A stretch of 5,670 nucleotides of DNA from Acidimicrobiia bacterium (GCA_030623125.1 JAUXMQ010000094.1:1-5670); one strand, 5' to 3'. Numbered from the stretch's first letter, positions 1-5,670 are shown. Notes: a model not told the origin generated them from the letters alone. Program-made: numbers and translations.

Positions 1-539
1 CGGAACGCGCCGGCGAAGAGGCTATCGCGATCTCCGAAGCGTTCATCGACGCTCACGGCAACTGGGATCACCAAGCAGCAAGATCCCTCGTCAGCGACAC
101 CGCCACCATTTCGATCAACCCGGCTCGAAGCCCCGAGGACCTCGAGATGGAGACCGCTTGGATGGAAGCAACCGGATGGGTCTTCACCACGACTGGATGC
201 TCGGTGACCAGAGGGCTAGCCGATGGCGGGGCCCAACGAGTCCTCTGCTATTTGACCCATGAGAACGCTTGGTCGCGAGCCCTGGAATTGAACCCCGACA
301 CAAGAAGCACTCTCACATTCGAGGTCAACGCCAGCCAGATCGTCGGAGCTTTCCTTTCATCCGCCCCCATGAGTTTTCGCAGCGATGCCGTCAGCAGCTT
401 CGAGACCTGGCTCGGCGAAAAGCACCCCGAAGACCAGGAGAAGATGTATCGATACGCCGGATTACCCTCCCTCACCCCTGACTCGATTGAGTTTTGGCAT
501 CGCTACACCAATGAATTCGTCGCCGAGCAAGACGGCTAA
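1..539 (+). CDS. Conserved hypothetical protein, NTF2/SnoaL-like fold (5'-truncated)
   Basis: The frame is open from base 3 to the TAA at 537-539, giving about 178 visible residues; the start lies outside the window. An internal ATG at 147 is not the likely start, because sequence upstream of it reads as normal protein (EAFIDAHGNWDHQAARSLVS). That segment resembles the first helix of NTF2/SnoaL-like domains, where a helix carrying a D-x-x-A-A pattern precedes a cone-shaped beta sheet. Later motifs are TGWVFTTTGC, YLTHENAWSRAL, a strand ending in a polar V-N-A-S-Q-I-V turn, and a C-terminal stretch with HPED, LTPDSIEFW and NEFVAEQ. I recall this combination from actinobacterial hypothetical proteins, but no catalytic residues or ligand can be named. 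No membrane segment is seen in the visible part. The gene converges on folD and their stop codons overlap by four bases. I am confident it is a real gene, moderately confident of the fold, and have no function to offer. Confidence 0.75.
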   Translation, partial: ERAGEEAIAISEAFIDAHGNWDHQAARSLVSDTATISINPARSPEDLEMETAWMEATGWVFTTTGCSVTRGLADGGAQRVLCYLTHENAWSRALELNPDTRSTLTFEVNASQIVGAFLSSAPMSFRSDAVSSFETWLGEKHPEDQEKMYRYAGLPSLTPDSIEFWHRYTNEFVAEQDG

Positions 540-1381
540 ATCCGACGCGCCTCGGCGGCGCGAAGGGTGTTGACGAGAAGCATTGCCCTGGTCATCGGAC
601 CAACACCGCCTGGGACCGGGGTGATGGCGCCGGCTATCTCGACAACTGACTCGAAATCGACATCGCCGACGAGACCGCCATCGGTTCGGCTGACGCCAAC
701 ATCGATCACAGTCGCACCAGGCTTGACGTGCTCAGCCGTGATCAAGCCAGGAGAGCCCGCGGCGGCTACGAGAATGTCGGCTTCGGTGGTTTCGGCAGCG
801 AGGTCACGAGTGCGGGAGTGCGCCATGGTCACGGTGGCGTCGACACCCTTCTCCGAGAGAATCAGCGCCAGCGGCCGGCCCACCAGGAACGACCTACCCA
901 CCACTACGACCTTGACCCCGGAAACCGCAATGTCGTACTCGTCCAGGATCCGCATGATTCCCGAGGGTGTGCACGGTCTCAGTCCCCGCCGGCTCAGCGC
1001 CAGCAGTCCGAGATTGTGGGGATGAAGCCCGTCGACATCCTTGGCGGGGTTGATTCGCTCGATAATCGTTTCGGCATCGAGTCCATCGGGAAGAGGGAGT
1101 TGGACCAGGATCCCATCGACTTCTTCATCAGCGTTCAGCTCATCGATGAGTGCATCGAGAGCACTTTGGGCAACTGTGTGTGACAGCTCATGATGAATAG
1201 ACCTGATGCCCACCTGCTCGGCATCGCGACGTTTGCCCCGGACATAGGAATGCGAAGCCGGATCGTCTCCGACCAGGACCGTGGCCAAGCCCGGTATGTA
1301 GTCAAGACCGGCGACAGCGGTCGCCACCTCCTCCTTGACCCTGGAAGCAACCAGTTTTCCGTCCAATATCCGGGCGCTCAA
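536..1381 (-). CDS. folD: FolD, methylenetetrahydrofolate dehydrogenase/methenyltetrahydrofolate cyclohydrolase
   Basis: This bifunctional cytosolic enzyme oxidises 5,10-methylene-THF to 5,10-methenyl-THF with NAD(P)+ and hydrolyses that to 10-formyl-THF. The 281-residue length is normal for the family. The N-terminal catalytic domain has SYVRGKRRDAE, with Tyr46 and the catalytic Lys50. It also has VQLPLP (about 93-98, including Gln94) and AKDVDGLHP (about 113-121, with the conserved Asp117). PCTPSG (136-141) leads into the Rossmann domain, which has VVVGRSFLVGRP (159-170) for dinucleotide binding and a C-terminal TPVPGGVGPMTRAML signature. The start is a TTG (1381-1379). It overlaps the purH TGA as TTGA, follows an AAGGAGG, and places the usual I-x-D-G-K segment right at the N-terminus. 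The gene is last in the purN-purH-folD unit and supplies the formyl donor for the two enzymes before it. The stop is TAG at 538-536. The assignment is secure. Confidence 0.98.
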   Translation of the reverse strand: MSARILDGKLVASRVKEEVATAVAGLDYIPGLATVLVGDDPASHSYVRGKRRDAEQVGIRSIHHELSHTVAQSALDALIDELNADEEVDGILVQLPLPDGLDAETIIERINPAKDVDGLHPHNLGLLALSRRGLRPCTPSGIMRILDEYDIAVSGVKVVVVGRSFLVGRPLALILSEKGVDATVTMAHSRTRDLAAETTEADILVAAAGSPGLITAEHVKPGATVIDVGVSRTDGGLVGDVDFESVVEIAGAITPVPGGVGPMTRAMLLVNTLRAAEARRI

Positions 1382-2859
1382 TGTCTGAAGTGCCTCCTTC
1401 CCGTGAATACCAGGGCGATGCCGTGCTCAGTTGCCGCGTCGATCAGCTCCTGATCGTTCCTCGATCCTCCTGGCTCGACCACTGCCGTCACGCCGGCCGC
1501 GGCCAAGGTGTCAAGACCATCGCGAAACGGGAAGAAGGCGTCGGAAGCCGCAACGGCACCCCTGGCTCTCCCACCTGCTTTCGCAACCGCCCGCTCGGCA
1601 GCCCCGACTCGGGATTGGTCGCCGGCACCGACACCCACTGTCGTCTCACCAACGGCGAGGACCACGGCGTTCGACTTGGCATGTGCTGCCACAACCCAGG
1701 CGAACTCGAGTGCCCGAAATTCGTCGTCGCTCGGTCTTCGCTCAGAAACCGTCACCCAGGTCTCGTCCTCAAAACTGTCCCTGCTCTGAACAAGCCATCC
1801 ACCATCAACCCTCCCGTAGTCATCCCCGGTCAGAGCCGGCTCCGGTGCGGAGAGGACTCGAAGATTTCTCTTTGCGGACAAGACGTCGAGTGCCTCGGGT
1901 TCGACGGACCGTGCCACGATCACCTCGACGAAATGCTCCCCAATGGCCTTCGCGGTTGATACATCCAGCGCGCCGTTGATCCCTATCACTCCTCCGAAGG
2001 CTGCAAGAGGATCACCATCCCACGCACTCTTGAAGGTGCTGACAACGTGGCCTCCTCGCGCGGCGCCGCAGGCGTTGGTGTGCTTCACGACCACCACGGC
2101 GCCCGGACCGAGATCGGTGGCCAGGCGCCAGGCGGCCTCGGCGTCGATGTAGTTGTTGAAAGACATCACCCTCCCCTGATGGAGAACGGCCCGGTGCCAC
2201 CATGGTTCGGCGCCATCCACCCGGTAGAGCAGCCCGGTCTGATGTGGATTCTCGCCGTAACGGAGTGCTGATACCTTCCGCAGCGGAATGACCCTGTCAT
2301 CGCCCATCCAGCCCACCACAGCAGCGTCGTAGCTGGCGGTGTGAAAGAAAGCTTCAGCTGCGAGCGCCTTTCTCTGCTCGAAGCTCAATCCCCCACTCTC
2401 GATCGCCCCCGCCACTTCGTCGTACTGATCGGGTGACACAACAACTCCAACGTGACGATGGTTCTTGGCTGCCGCCCGGACCATCGCCGGACCGCCGATA
2501 TCGATCTTCTCGATGATGTCCAGAACGCTCGTATCGGAATCGGCCACCGCCTCTCGAAAGGGGTAGAGGTTGCTAACCACAAGGTCAAAGCGCTCGATAC
2601 CGATGGTGGATAACTCATCGTCGTCTACCTTCCCCCTGGCCAGAATCCCGCCGTGGATGCTTGGGTGGAGAGTCTTGACCCGTCCACCGAGTATCTCCGG
2701 CGCACCGGTGACCTCGCTGACGCGGGTCACTTCGACTCCGGCTTCTTCAAGGGTCGCCGCGGTGCCACCCGAGGAGATGATCTCGCATCCGACGGCCACC
2801 AGACGTTTGACAAACGGAATCAGGCCGGTCTTGTCGTAGACGCTCACCAAGACCCTCAA
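1378..2859 (-). CDS. purH: PurH, AICAR transformylase/IMP cyclohydrolase
   Basis: PurH carries out the last two steps of de novo purine synthesis: formylation of AICAR with 10-formyl-THF to FAICAR, then ring closure to IMP. The protein has 493 residues, slightly shorter than many homologues (about 510-530), with no domain missing. The N-terminal MGS-like cyclohydrolase domain has SVYDKTGL (6-13), SSGGTA (29-34), GGRVKTLHP (58-66), HGGIL, NLYPF (97-101) and DIGGPAMVRAAAKNH (120-134). The transformylase domain has LRYGENPHQ (199-207), NNYIDAEAAW (235-244) and KHTNACG (259-265), which holds the catalytic Lys259-His260 pair; many homologues have NPCG where this one has NACG. SDAFFPFRDG, PGGSRND and a C-terminal TGRRHFRH follow. 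The start is TTG at 2859-2857, overlapping the purN TGA as TTGA; a GTG four codons later (first residue Val5) would remove the conserved N-terminal strand. The gene is flanked by purN and folD with no gaps. The assignment is secure; the exact start is likely. Confidence 0.98.
   Translation of the reverse strand: MRVLVSVYDKTGLIPFVKRLVAVGCEIISSGGTAATLEEAGVEVTRVSEVTGAPEILGGRVKTLHPSIHGGILARGKVDDDELSTIGIERFDLVVSNLYPFREAVADSDTSVLDIIEKIDIGGPAMVRAAAKNHRHVGVVVSPDQYDEVAGAIESGGLSFEQRKALAAEAFFHTASYDAAVVGWMGDDRVIPLRKVSALRYGENPHQTGLLYRVDGAEPWWHRAVLHQGRVMSFNNYIDAEAAWRLATDLGPGAVVVVKHTNACGAARGGHVVSTFKSAWDGDPLAAFGGVIGINGALDVSTAKAIGEHFVEVIVARSVEPEALDVLSAKRNLRVLSAPEPALTGDDYGRVDGGWLVQSRDSFEDETWVTVSERRPSDDEFRALEFAWVVAAHAKSNAVVLAVGETTVGVGAGDQSRVGAAERAVAKAGGRARGAVAASDAFFPFRDGLDTLAAAGVTAVVEPGGSRNDQELIDAATEHGIALVFTGRRHFRH
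1393..1399 (-). promoter_or_regulatory. Ribosome binding site for folD
   Basis: On the minus strand this reads AAGGAGG, a full match to the anti-Shine-Dalgarno complement. It lies inside the end of purH, 11 bases before the folD TTG. It supports the unusual TTG start and suggests that folD can be initiated independently as well as by coupling to purH termination. Confidence 0.75.
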
Positions 2860-3446
2860 AGCCGGCTCACCTTCCGGCCATCCACACTCAGCTCTCCCCG
2901 GACAAACGCTCGCACCACCGCCGGGTATAGATCGTGCTCCTCGATCTGAATCCGGGCGTGAAGACTCTCCACTGTGTCGTCCGACTCGACAGAGACGGCT
3001 CGCTGAGCGATAACGGGCCCATGATCGACCTTCTCGTCGACGAAGTGAACTGTGACCCCGGTGACCTTGACACCCTGGTCCAGAGCCTTCGCAACGGCGT
3101 CCGTGCCGGGAAACGAAGGTAGAAGCGATGGGTGGATATTGAGGATTCGATTGGGAAAACGATCAATGAACGAAGGTGAGAGAACTCTCATGAACCCCGC
3201 AAGAACCACTCCCTTCGCCCCACTCTCCTCAACCACGTCTGCAACGGCCGACGAGAAACCATCACGGTCCGGGTGGTCTCGCCACCTGATGACGGCGGTC
3301 TCGACACCAGCGTCTCCGGCTCGGGAGAGTGCGCCGGCCTCCGGCTTATCGGAGACAACGATCCGAATGTGAGAAGCAACGTCCGGGCTATCGATCAGAG
3401 CCTGGAGGTTTGTACCCGAGCCGGATGCGAGTACTGCGATGTCGAT
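2856..3446 (-). CDS. purN: PurN, phosphoribosylglycinamide formyltransferase (start codon unusual)
   Basis: PurN transfers the formyl group of 10-formyl-THF to GAR, making FGAR, the third step of purine synthesis; it is cytosolic. I read 196 residues, within the usual 190-215. Motifs in order are VLASGSGTNLQALID (5-19, the phosphate-binding loop), VSDKPEAGAL, VVLAGFMRVLSP (80-91), ILNIHPSLLP (101-110), VTGVTVHFV and VDHGPVIAQ (140-148). Asn103, His105 and Asp141 correspond to the catalytic Asn106, His108 and Asp144 of E. coli PurN. There is no ATG, GTG, TTG or CTG codon in frame between the upstream TAG (3521-3519) and the SGSGTN motif. The first in-frame GTG, at 3236, would delete the first 70 residues. 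I therefore place the start at ATC (3446-3444). It lies behind a good ribosome binding site and gives IDIAVLASG, aligned with MNIVVLISG of E. coli. The stop overlaps purH. Function is certain; the start is inferred, and a sequence error is the main alternative. Confidence 0.93.
   Translation of the reverse strand: MDIAVLASGSGTNLQALIDSPDVASHIRIVVSDKPEAGALSRAGDAGVETAVIRWRDHPDRDGFSSAVADVVEESGAKGVVLAGFMRVLSPSFIDRFPNRILNIHPSLLPSFPGTDAVAKALDQGVKVTGVTVHFVDEKVDHGPVIAQRAVSVESDDTVESLHARIQIEEHDLYPAVVRAFVRGELSVDGRKVSRL
2867..2873 (-). promoter_or_regulatory. Probable ribosome binding site for purH
   Basis: The minus strand reads AAGGTGA, matching AAGGAGG at five of seven bases, seven bases before the purH TTG. 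It lies within the last codons of purN and supports the TTG start. It is weaker than the folD site. Confidence 0.5.
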
Positions 3447-3539
3447 CTTGCCCTCCGAGACGCCGATGCGGCGCGCAGTGTAGAGCGCGGCAGAATCGTT
3501 TTGGTCGGCTGGTCCCTCCTACCCTGAAGCGCCTCACTC
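3447..3539. promoter_or_regulatory. Divergent intergenic control region between purN and the rhodanese gene
   Basis: These 93 bases are the only sizeable non-coding gap and lie between two oppositely transcribed operons, so both promoters should be in or near here. On the minus strand, TACACT (3482-3477) is a plausible -10 element about 20 bases before the purN ribosome binding site, but no good -35 lies at the usual distance. On the plus strand, TACCCT (3520-3525) is a weak -10 candidate that would give a very short leader for the rhodanese gene, which has no clear Shine-Dalgarno sequence. I see no convincing palindromic operator, PurR-type box or riboswitch. The role follows from position rather than from a strong motif. 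Confidence 0.4.
3451..3456 (-). promoter_or_regulatory. Ribosome binding site proposed for purN
   Basis: The minus strand reads GGAGGG. Counting from the GGAGG core, five bases separate it from the ATC at 3446-3444 and eleven from a second ATC at 3440-3438. Its position is the main nucleotide evidence that purN translation begins here rather than at the distant GTG at 3236. A second purine-rich AGGAGG at 3518-3513 has no usable start codon in the purN frame after it. Confidence 0.55.
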
Positions 3540-3839
3540 ATGAACTATCAGAATGTTCCTGCTGCCGACTGGGCCCAATGGGCGGAGGACAATGGCGCAA
3601 TGATCCTCGATGTGCGTGAGCCCAAGGAGTGGGCGCTGGGCACCCTTCCCGATGCCACCCTGGTGAGCATGCACGAAATCCCGGCTCGCCTCGGAGAGTT
3701 CCCCAAGGCTCAGGCCATCCTGTGTGTGTGCCGATCCGGTGATAGAAGCGGTCAGGTGGCCGCTTTCCTCACACAGAATGGTTACCAAAGTGTCGCCAAC
3801 ATGACCGGGGGCATGAAAGCCCTCGGCATGCAGGGGTGA
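3540..3839 (+). CDS. Single-domain rhodanese-like sulfurtransferase
   Basis: This 99-residue protein is one rhodanese domain with no signal peptide or membrane segment, so it is probably cytosolic. Rhodaneses accept sulfane sulfur on an active-site Cys as a persulfide and pass it on to acceptors such as thiols or cyanide. The N-terminal part has ILDVREPKEW (22-31), the conserved D-V-R-E motif. The active-site loop is CRSGDRSG, with catalytic Cys64, followed by AAFLTQNGYQSVANMTGGM, the typical ending of GlpE/PspE-like domains. Cys62 sits two residues before the catalytic Cys. ATG at 3540 is the only possible start because an in-frame TGA lies at 3525-3527. No good Shine-Dalgarno sequence precedes it, so the mRNA may have a very short leader or none. 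Its TGA is directly abutted or overlapped by the start of the CstB-like gene, so the two are very probably translationally coupled and work in the same sulfur pathway. The physiological acceptor is unknown. Confidence 0.93.
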   Translation: MNYQNVPAADWAQWAEDNGAMILDVREPKEWALGTLPDATLVSMHEIPARLGEFPKAQAILCVCRSGDRSGQVAAFLTQNGYQSVANMTGGMKALGMQG

Positions 3840-3841
3840 TG

Positions 3842-5182
3842 ATGGAAATCCGGGCGGTCCGAACCGAGGGTCTGGGCGACTCCACCTATATCGTGACCCA
3901 CCAAGGAGTCGCTGTCGTTATCGACCCTCAACGCGACATCGATCGGTTCGAGACAATCCTCGACGAGGCCGGAGCCGAGCTTCGTTTTGTCCTGGAGACC
4001 CACCTCCACAACGACTACGTCTCCGGCGGAAAGGATCTGGCCAGAGCGACAGGAGGCGAACTCGTCTTCCCGGCGGGAGCTGCGCCTGTGTTTCGTCACC
4101 GACCTGCCTTTCATCAAGAGGACATCGAAGGCGGCCCCCTGACGATCCGCCCGCTGCACACTCCAGGCCACACGCCAGAGCACATGTCCTATCTGGTGTT
4201 GATCGACGATCGGCCAATGGCGGTCTTTTCGGGAGGAAGTCTCCTCGTGGGGTCCGCCGGCCGGTCCGACCTCCTCGGAGACGACCGGGCAGAAAGCCTG
4301 GCGAGATTGCAATACATCTCTGTCAATCGGCTTGCCAAGCTGGATGATGAGGTCGGCCTCTACCCGACTCATGGCGCTGGGAGCTTCTGCGCCGCGACCG
4401 CCGCCGGGGCTCATACATCGACGATTGGAAGGGAGAGACGAACCAACCCGGTACTCGCCTACCACGACCAAGACGCATTCGTCGAAGGCCAGCTTTCAGG
4501 ACTTGTTCCCTTCCCCTCCTACTACCGCTACATGGGACCGGCGAACGTAGCGGGTGTCGATCCGCTGAAGACCTACGAGGTTGTCCGCATCACCAAAGAT
4601 GACTACAAGCGGATGAAGAACGGTGTGACGGTGATCGATGGACGACCCAAGGCTGATTTCGCCAATGGGCACCTCCCTGGATCCATCGCAGTCGAACTTC
4701 GAGACGACTTCGGCGTCTGGGTCGGATGGACTGTTCAATTCAACACACCGCTGGTCCTGGTATTGAATCCGGATCAGGACACCGAAGAGGCGGTGAGACA
4801 GTTGGCCCGTATCGGTTTCGATGATGTGTTGGGCGCCATAGACAACCTCGATGATTGGGGCGAAACTCTCGACTCGTATCGTCTGGTCGGGGTCGATGAC
4901 TTTGCCAAGGCGGTGATTGCAGGTGCTCAAGTCCTGGATGTGAGAGCTCCCGACGAGTGGTCCAGCGGTACGGTGAATGACTCAAAGATGGCCTACGCCC
5001 CCGATGTTGTCGAGCATACGCCCGAGGAGCTCGACCGGAGTCGTCCGGTTTGGATCTATTGCAGCACTGGCTACCGGGCCAACATCGCCGCGTCCGCGTT
5101 GGAGGCTCGCGGATATGAGCCGATCGTTTTAGCGGACGCCGGTGTAACGGAGCTGCTTCGAGCATTGTCGAACAAGGGGTAG
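3842..5182 (+). CDS. CstB-like persulfide dioxygenase/sulfurtransferase (MBL fold, pseudo-rhodanese, rhodanese)
   Basis: The 446 residues have the length and domain order of Staphylococcus CstB, a persulfide-oxidising enzyme of sulfide detoxification. The metallo-beta-lactamase domain (about 1-230) starts with RTEGLGDSTYIV and has THLHNDYVSGG (53-63; His54, His56, Asp58), TPGHTPEHMSY (His110), GRSDLLG and YPTHGAGSFC (His177, Cys183). The middle rhodanese-like domain (about 245-345) has VIDGRPKADFANGHLPGS, but its loop reads VLNPDQD with Asn309 in the Cys position, so it should be inactive. The C-terminal rhodanese (about 348-446) has VLDVRAPDEW and YCSTGYRAN with Cys407. In the ETHE1 family the Fe ligands are two His and an Asp in an F-T-G-D motif; here that motif is FSGG (Gly132), so dioxygenase activity is uncertain. 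I prefer ATG 3842, five bases after a G-run; GTG 3836 and ATG 3839 are also in frame. The partner rhodanese is immediately upstream. Family assignment is confident; catalytic activity is less so. Confidence 0.9.
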   Translation: MEIRAVRTEGLGDSTYIVTHQGVAVVIDPQRDIDRFETILDEAGAELRFVLETHLHNDYVSGGKDLARATGGELVFPAGAAPVFRHRPAFHQEDIEGGPLTIRPLHTPGHTPEHMSYLVLIDDRPMAVFSGGSLLVGSAGRSDLLGDDRAESLARLQYISVNRLAKLDDEVGLYPTHGAGSFCAATAAGAHTSTIGRERRTNPVLAYHDQDAFVEGQLSGLVPFPSYYRYMGPANVAGVDPLKTYEVVRITKDDYKRMKNGVTVIDGRPKADFANGHLPGSIAVELRDDFGVWVGWTVQFNTPLVLVLNPDQDTEEAVRQLARIGFDDVLGAIDNLDDWGETLDSYRLVGVDDFAKAVIAGAQVLDVRAPDEWSSGTVNDSKMAYAPDVVEHTPEELDRSRPVWIYCSTGYRANIAASALEARGYEPIVLADAGVTELLRALSNKG

Positions 5183-5197
5183 GAACCAGGGGACAGA

Positions 5198-5670
5198 ATG
5201 AGCGACGGGAACAAAGCCCGCTGGCTTTGGCCGGTGGGCGTCGGATTGACAGTCGTAATACTGGTGGTCGTCGCACTCGCCCGTGAACCGGTCCAATTGG
5301 ACCCGGGCACTCCGGAAGGAACAGTCCAGGAATACCTTCAGGCCATCAGTGACAAGGATTACAACAGGGCATTCCAAGTTCTCGACCCCGACGGATTCGA
5401 AGGCTGCAGCACCGCCGATCTCGCCCGAAGCGCTCCAAGGGAGCCGTTCACCGCCACGCTGGGCTTCTCAGAGGACGCCGAAAGGTTCCGACCCATCGAT
5501 GAGAGTGACCCTTCCGCGTCAGGAGAGTTCGTCTCGGTGGAGGTGACCCTGCGGTTCGGTACCGGTGGTGTGTTTGGCGGGTCGTGGGACCAGTACGAGA
5601 CCTTCTACCTGGTTTCGGAAGATGGCATTTGGTGGATCACCGACGACCCCAACCCCTGGCCCTATTTCAC
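5198..5670 (+). CDS. Membrane-anchored protein of unknown function, possible NTF2-like extracellular domain (3'-truncated)
   Basis: An open frame runs from ATG 5198 to the window edge, giving 157 visible residues with no stop. AGGGGA (5188-5193) precedes the ATG by four bases, and the gap to the upstream stop is only 15 bases, so the gene probably belongs to the same transcript. The N-terminus is short and polar with Lys and Arg (SDGNKAR), followed by a hydrophobic helix at about residues 9-28 rich in Val and Leu. The helix ends at Arg29 and has no lipobox Cys, so it looks like a signal anchor with the rest outside the cell. The next part, GTPEGTVQEYLQAISDKDYNRAF, has the pattern of lipoprotein-like NTF2-fold domains (a P-E-x-x-V-x-x-Y-L start and a D-Y-x-x-A-F turn). 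Later strands include EFVSVEVTLRF and a WWITDDPNPWPYF segment. A single Cys (about 70) is visible. I recognise no specific family; a link to sulfur chemistry would rest on position alone. Confidence 0.75.
   Translation, partial: MSDGNKARWLWPVGVGLTVVILVVVALAREPVQLDPGTPEGTVQEYLQAISDKDYNRAFQVLDPDGFEGCSTADLARSAPREPFTATLGFSEDAERFRPIDESDPSASGEFVSVEVTLRFGTGGVFGGSWDQYETFYLVSEDGIWWITDDPNPWPYF

Noticed and set aside
546..562. GC-rich hairpin as a rho-independent terminator for folD or the first gene
   Set aside because: The stem is perfect but short, lies in Ala/Arg-coding sequence at the folD end, and is not followed by a convincing T-run on either strand. I do not list it as a terminator feature.
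1381..1979. Plus-strand open frames of 180-190 codons opposite purH
   Set aside because: They lie opposite the transformylase domain of purH, have low-complexity Arg/Pro/Ser composition, and show no family motif.
2038..2060. NACG instead of NPCG in the PurH active-site loop as a sign of lost activity
   Set aside because: The catalytic Lys-His pair just before it and all other motifs are intact, so a Pro to Ala change is better read as ordinary variation.
2856..3236. purN as a truncated 126-residue protein starting at GTG 3236
   Set aside because: Translation upstream of that GTG in the same frame gives the conserved PurN N-terminus with SGSGTNLQ, so the gene is full length and the GTG is an internal Val.
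3782..4471. Long minus-strand open frame opposite the CstB-like gene (229 codons)
   Set aside because: It is antisense to clearly conserved metallo-beta-lactamase motifs, has no recognisable domain, and is explained by high G+C codon structure.
1..5670. Mobile element, phage, defence system or CRISPR content
   Set aside because: I saw no transposase or integrase motifs, direct repeats with spacers, or terminal inverted repeats. All conserved genes are metabolic and base composition looks even across the window.

Overview
The window looks like part of a chromosome from a high-G+C bacterium (about 60% G+C by eye). It is most likely an uncultured actinobacterium, possibly Acidimicrobiia-like. 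That placement is inferred from three things: the compact purN-purH-folD cluster, the use of TTG starts, and a first-gene family I associate with actinobacterial genomes. No rRNA or tRNA gene, mobile element, CRISPR array or long repeat is visible. Coding density is very high: the longest gap between genes is about 93 bases, and no stretch over 300 bases lacks a gene.

Layout. (1) Positions 1-539, + strand: the 3' end of a conserved hypothetical protein, probably with an NTF2/SnoaL-like fold. Its stop codon overlaps tail-to-tail with the stop of folD. (2) Positions 536-3446, - strand, transcribed in the order purN, purH, folD: a late purine biosynthesis and one-carbon operon. FolD makes 10-formyl-tetrahydrofolate, the formyl donor used by both PurN and PurH, so the three genes form a coherent unit. 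They are joined by two identical 4-base TTGA overlaps, in which the downstream gene starts with TTG inside the upstream TGA stop. (3) Positions 3447-3539: a short divergent control region. (4) Positions 3540-5670, + strand: a single-domain rhodanese, then a CstB-like protein (metallo-beta-lactamase fold, pseudo-rhodanese, rhodanese), then a truncated membrane-anchored protein of unknown function. The first two suggest persulfide or sulfane-sulfur handling and sulfide detoxification.

Main points of interest. The full-length PurN reading frame, including the SGSGTN motif, has no ATG, GTG, TTG or CTG codon between its upstream in-frame stop and that motif. The best start candidate is an ATC codon at 3446-3444, five bases after a GGAGG, exactly where E. 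coli PurN has its initiator Met. The CstB-like enzyme has Gly where persulfide dioxygenases of the ETHE1 type carry a metal-binding Asp, and its middle rhodanese domain has Asn in place of the catalytic Cys. I do not see a wholly new system here. The content is core metabolism plus a sulfur-handling operon with some unusual details.
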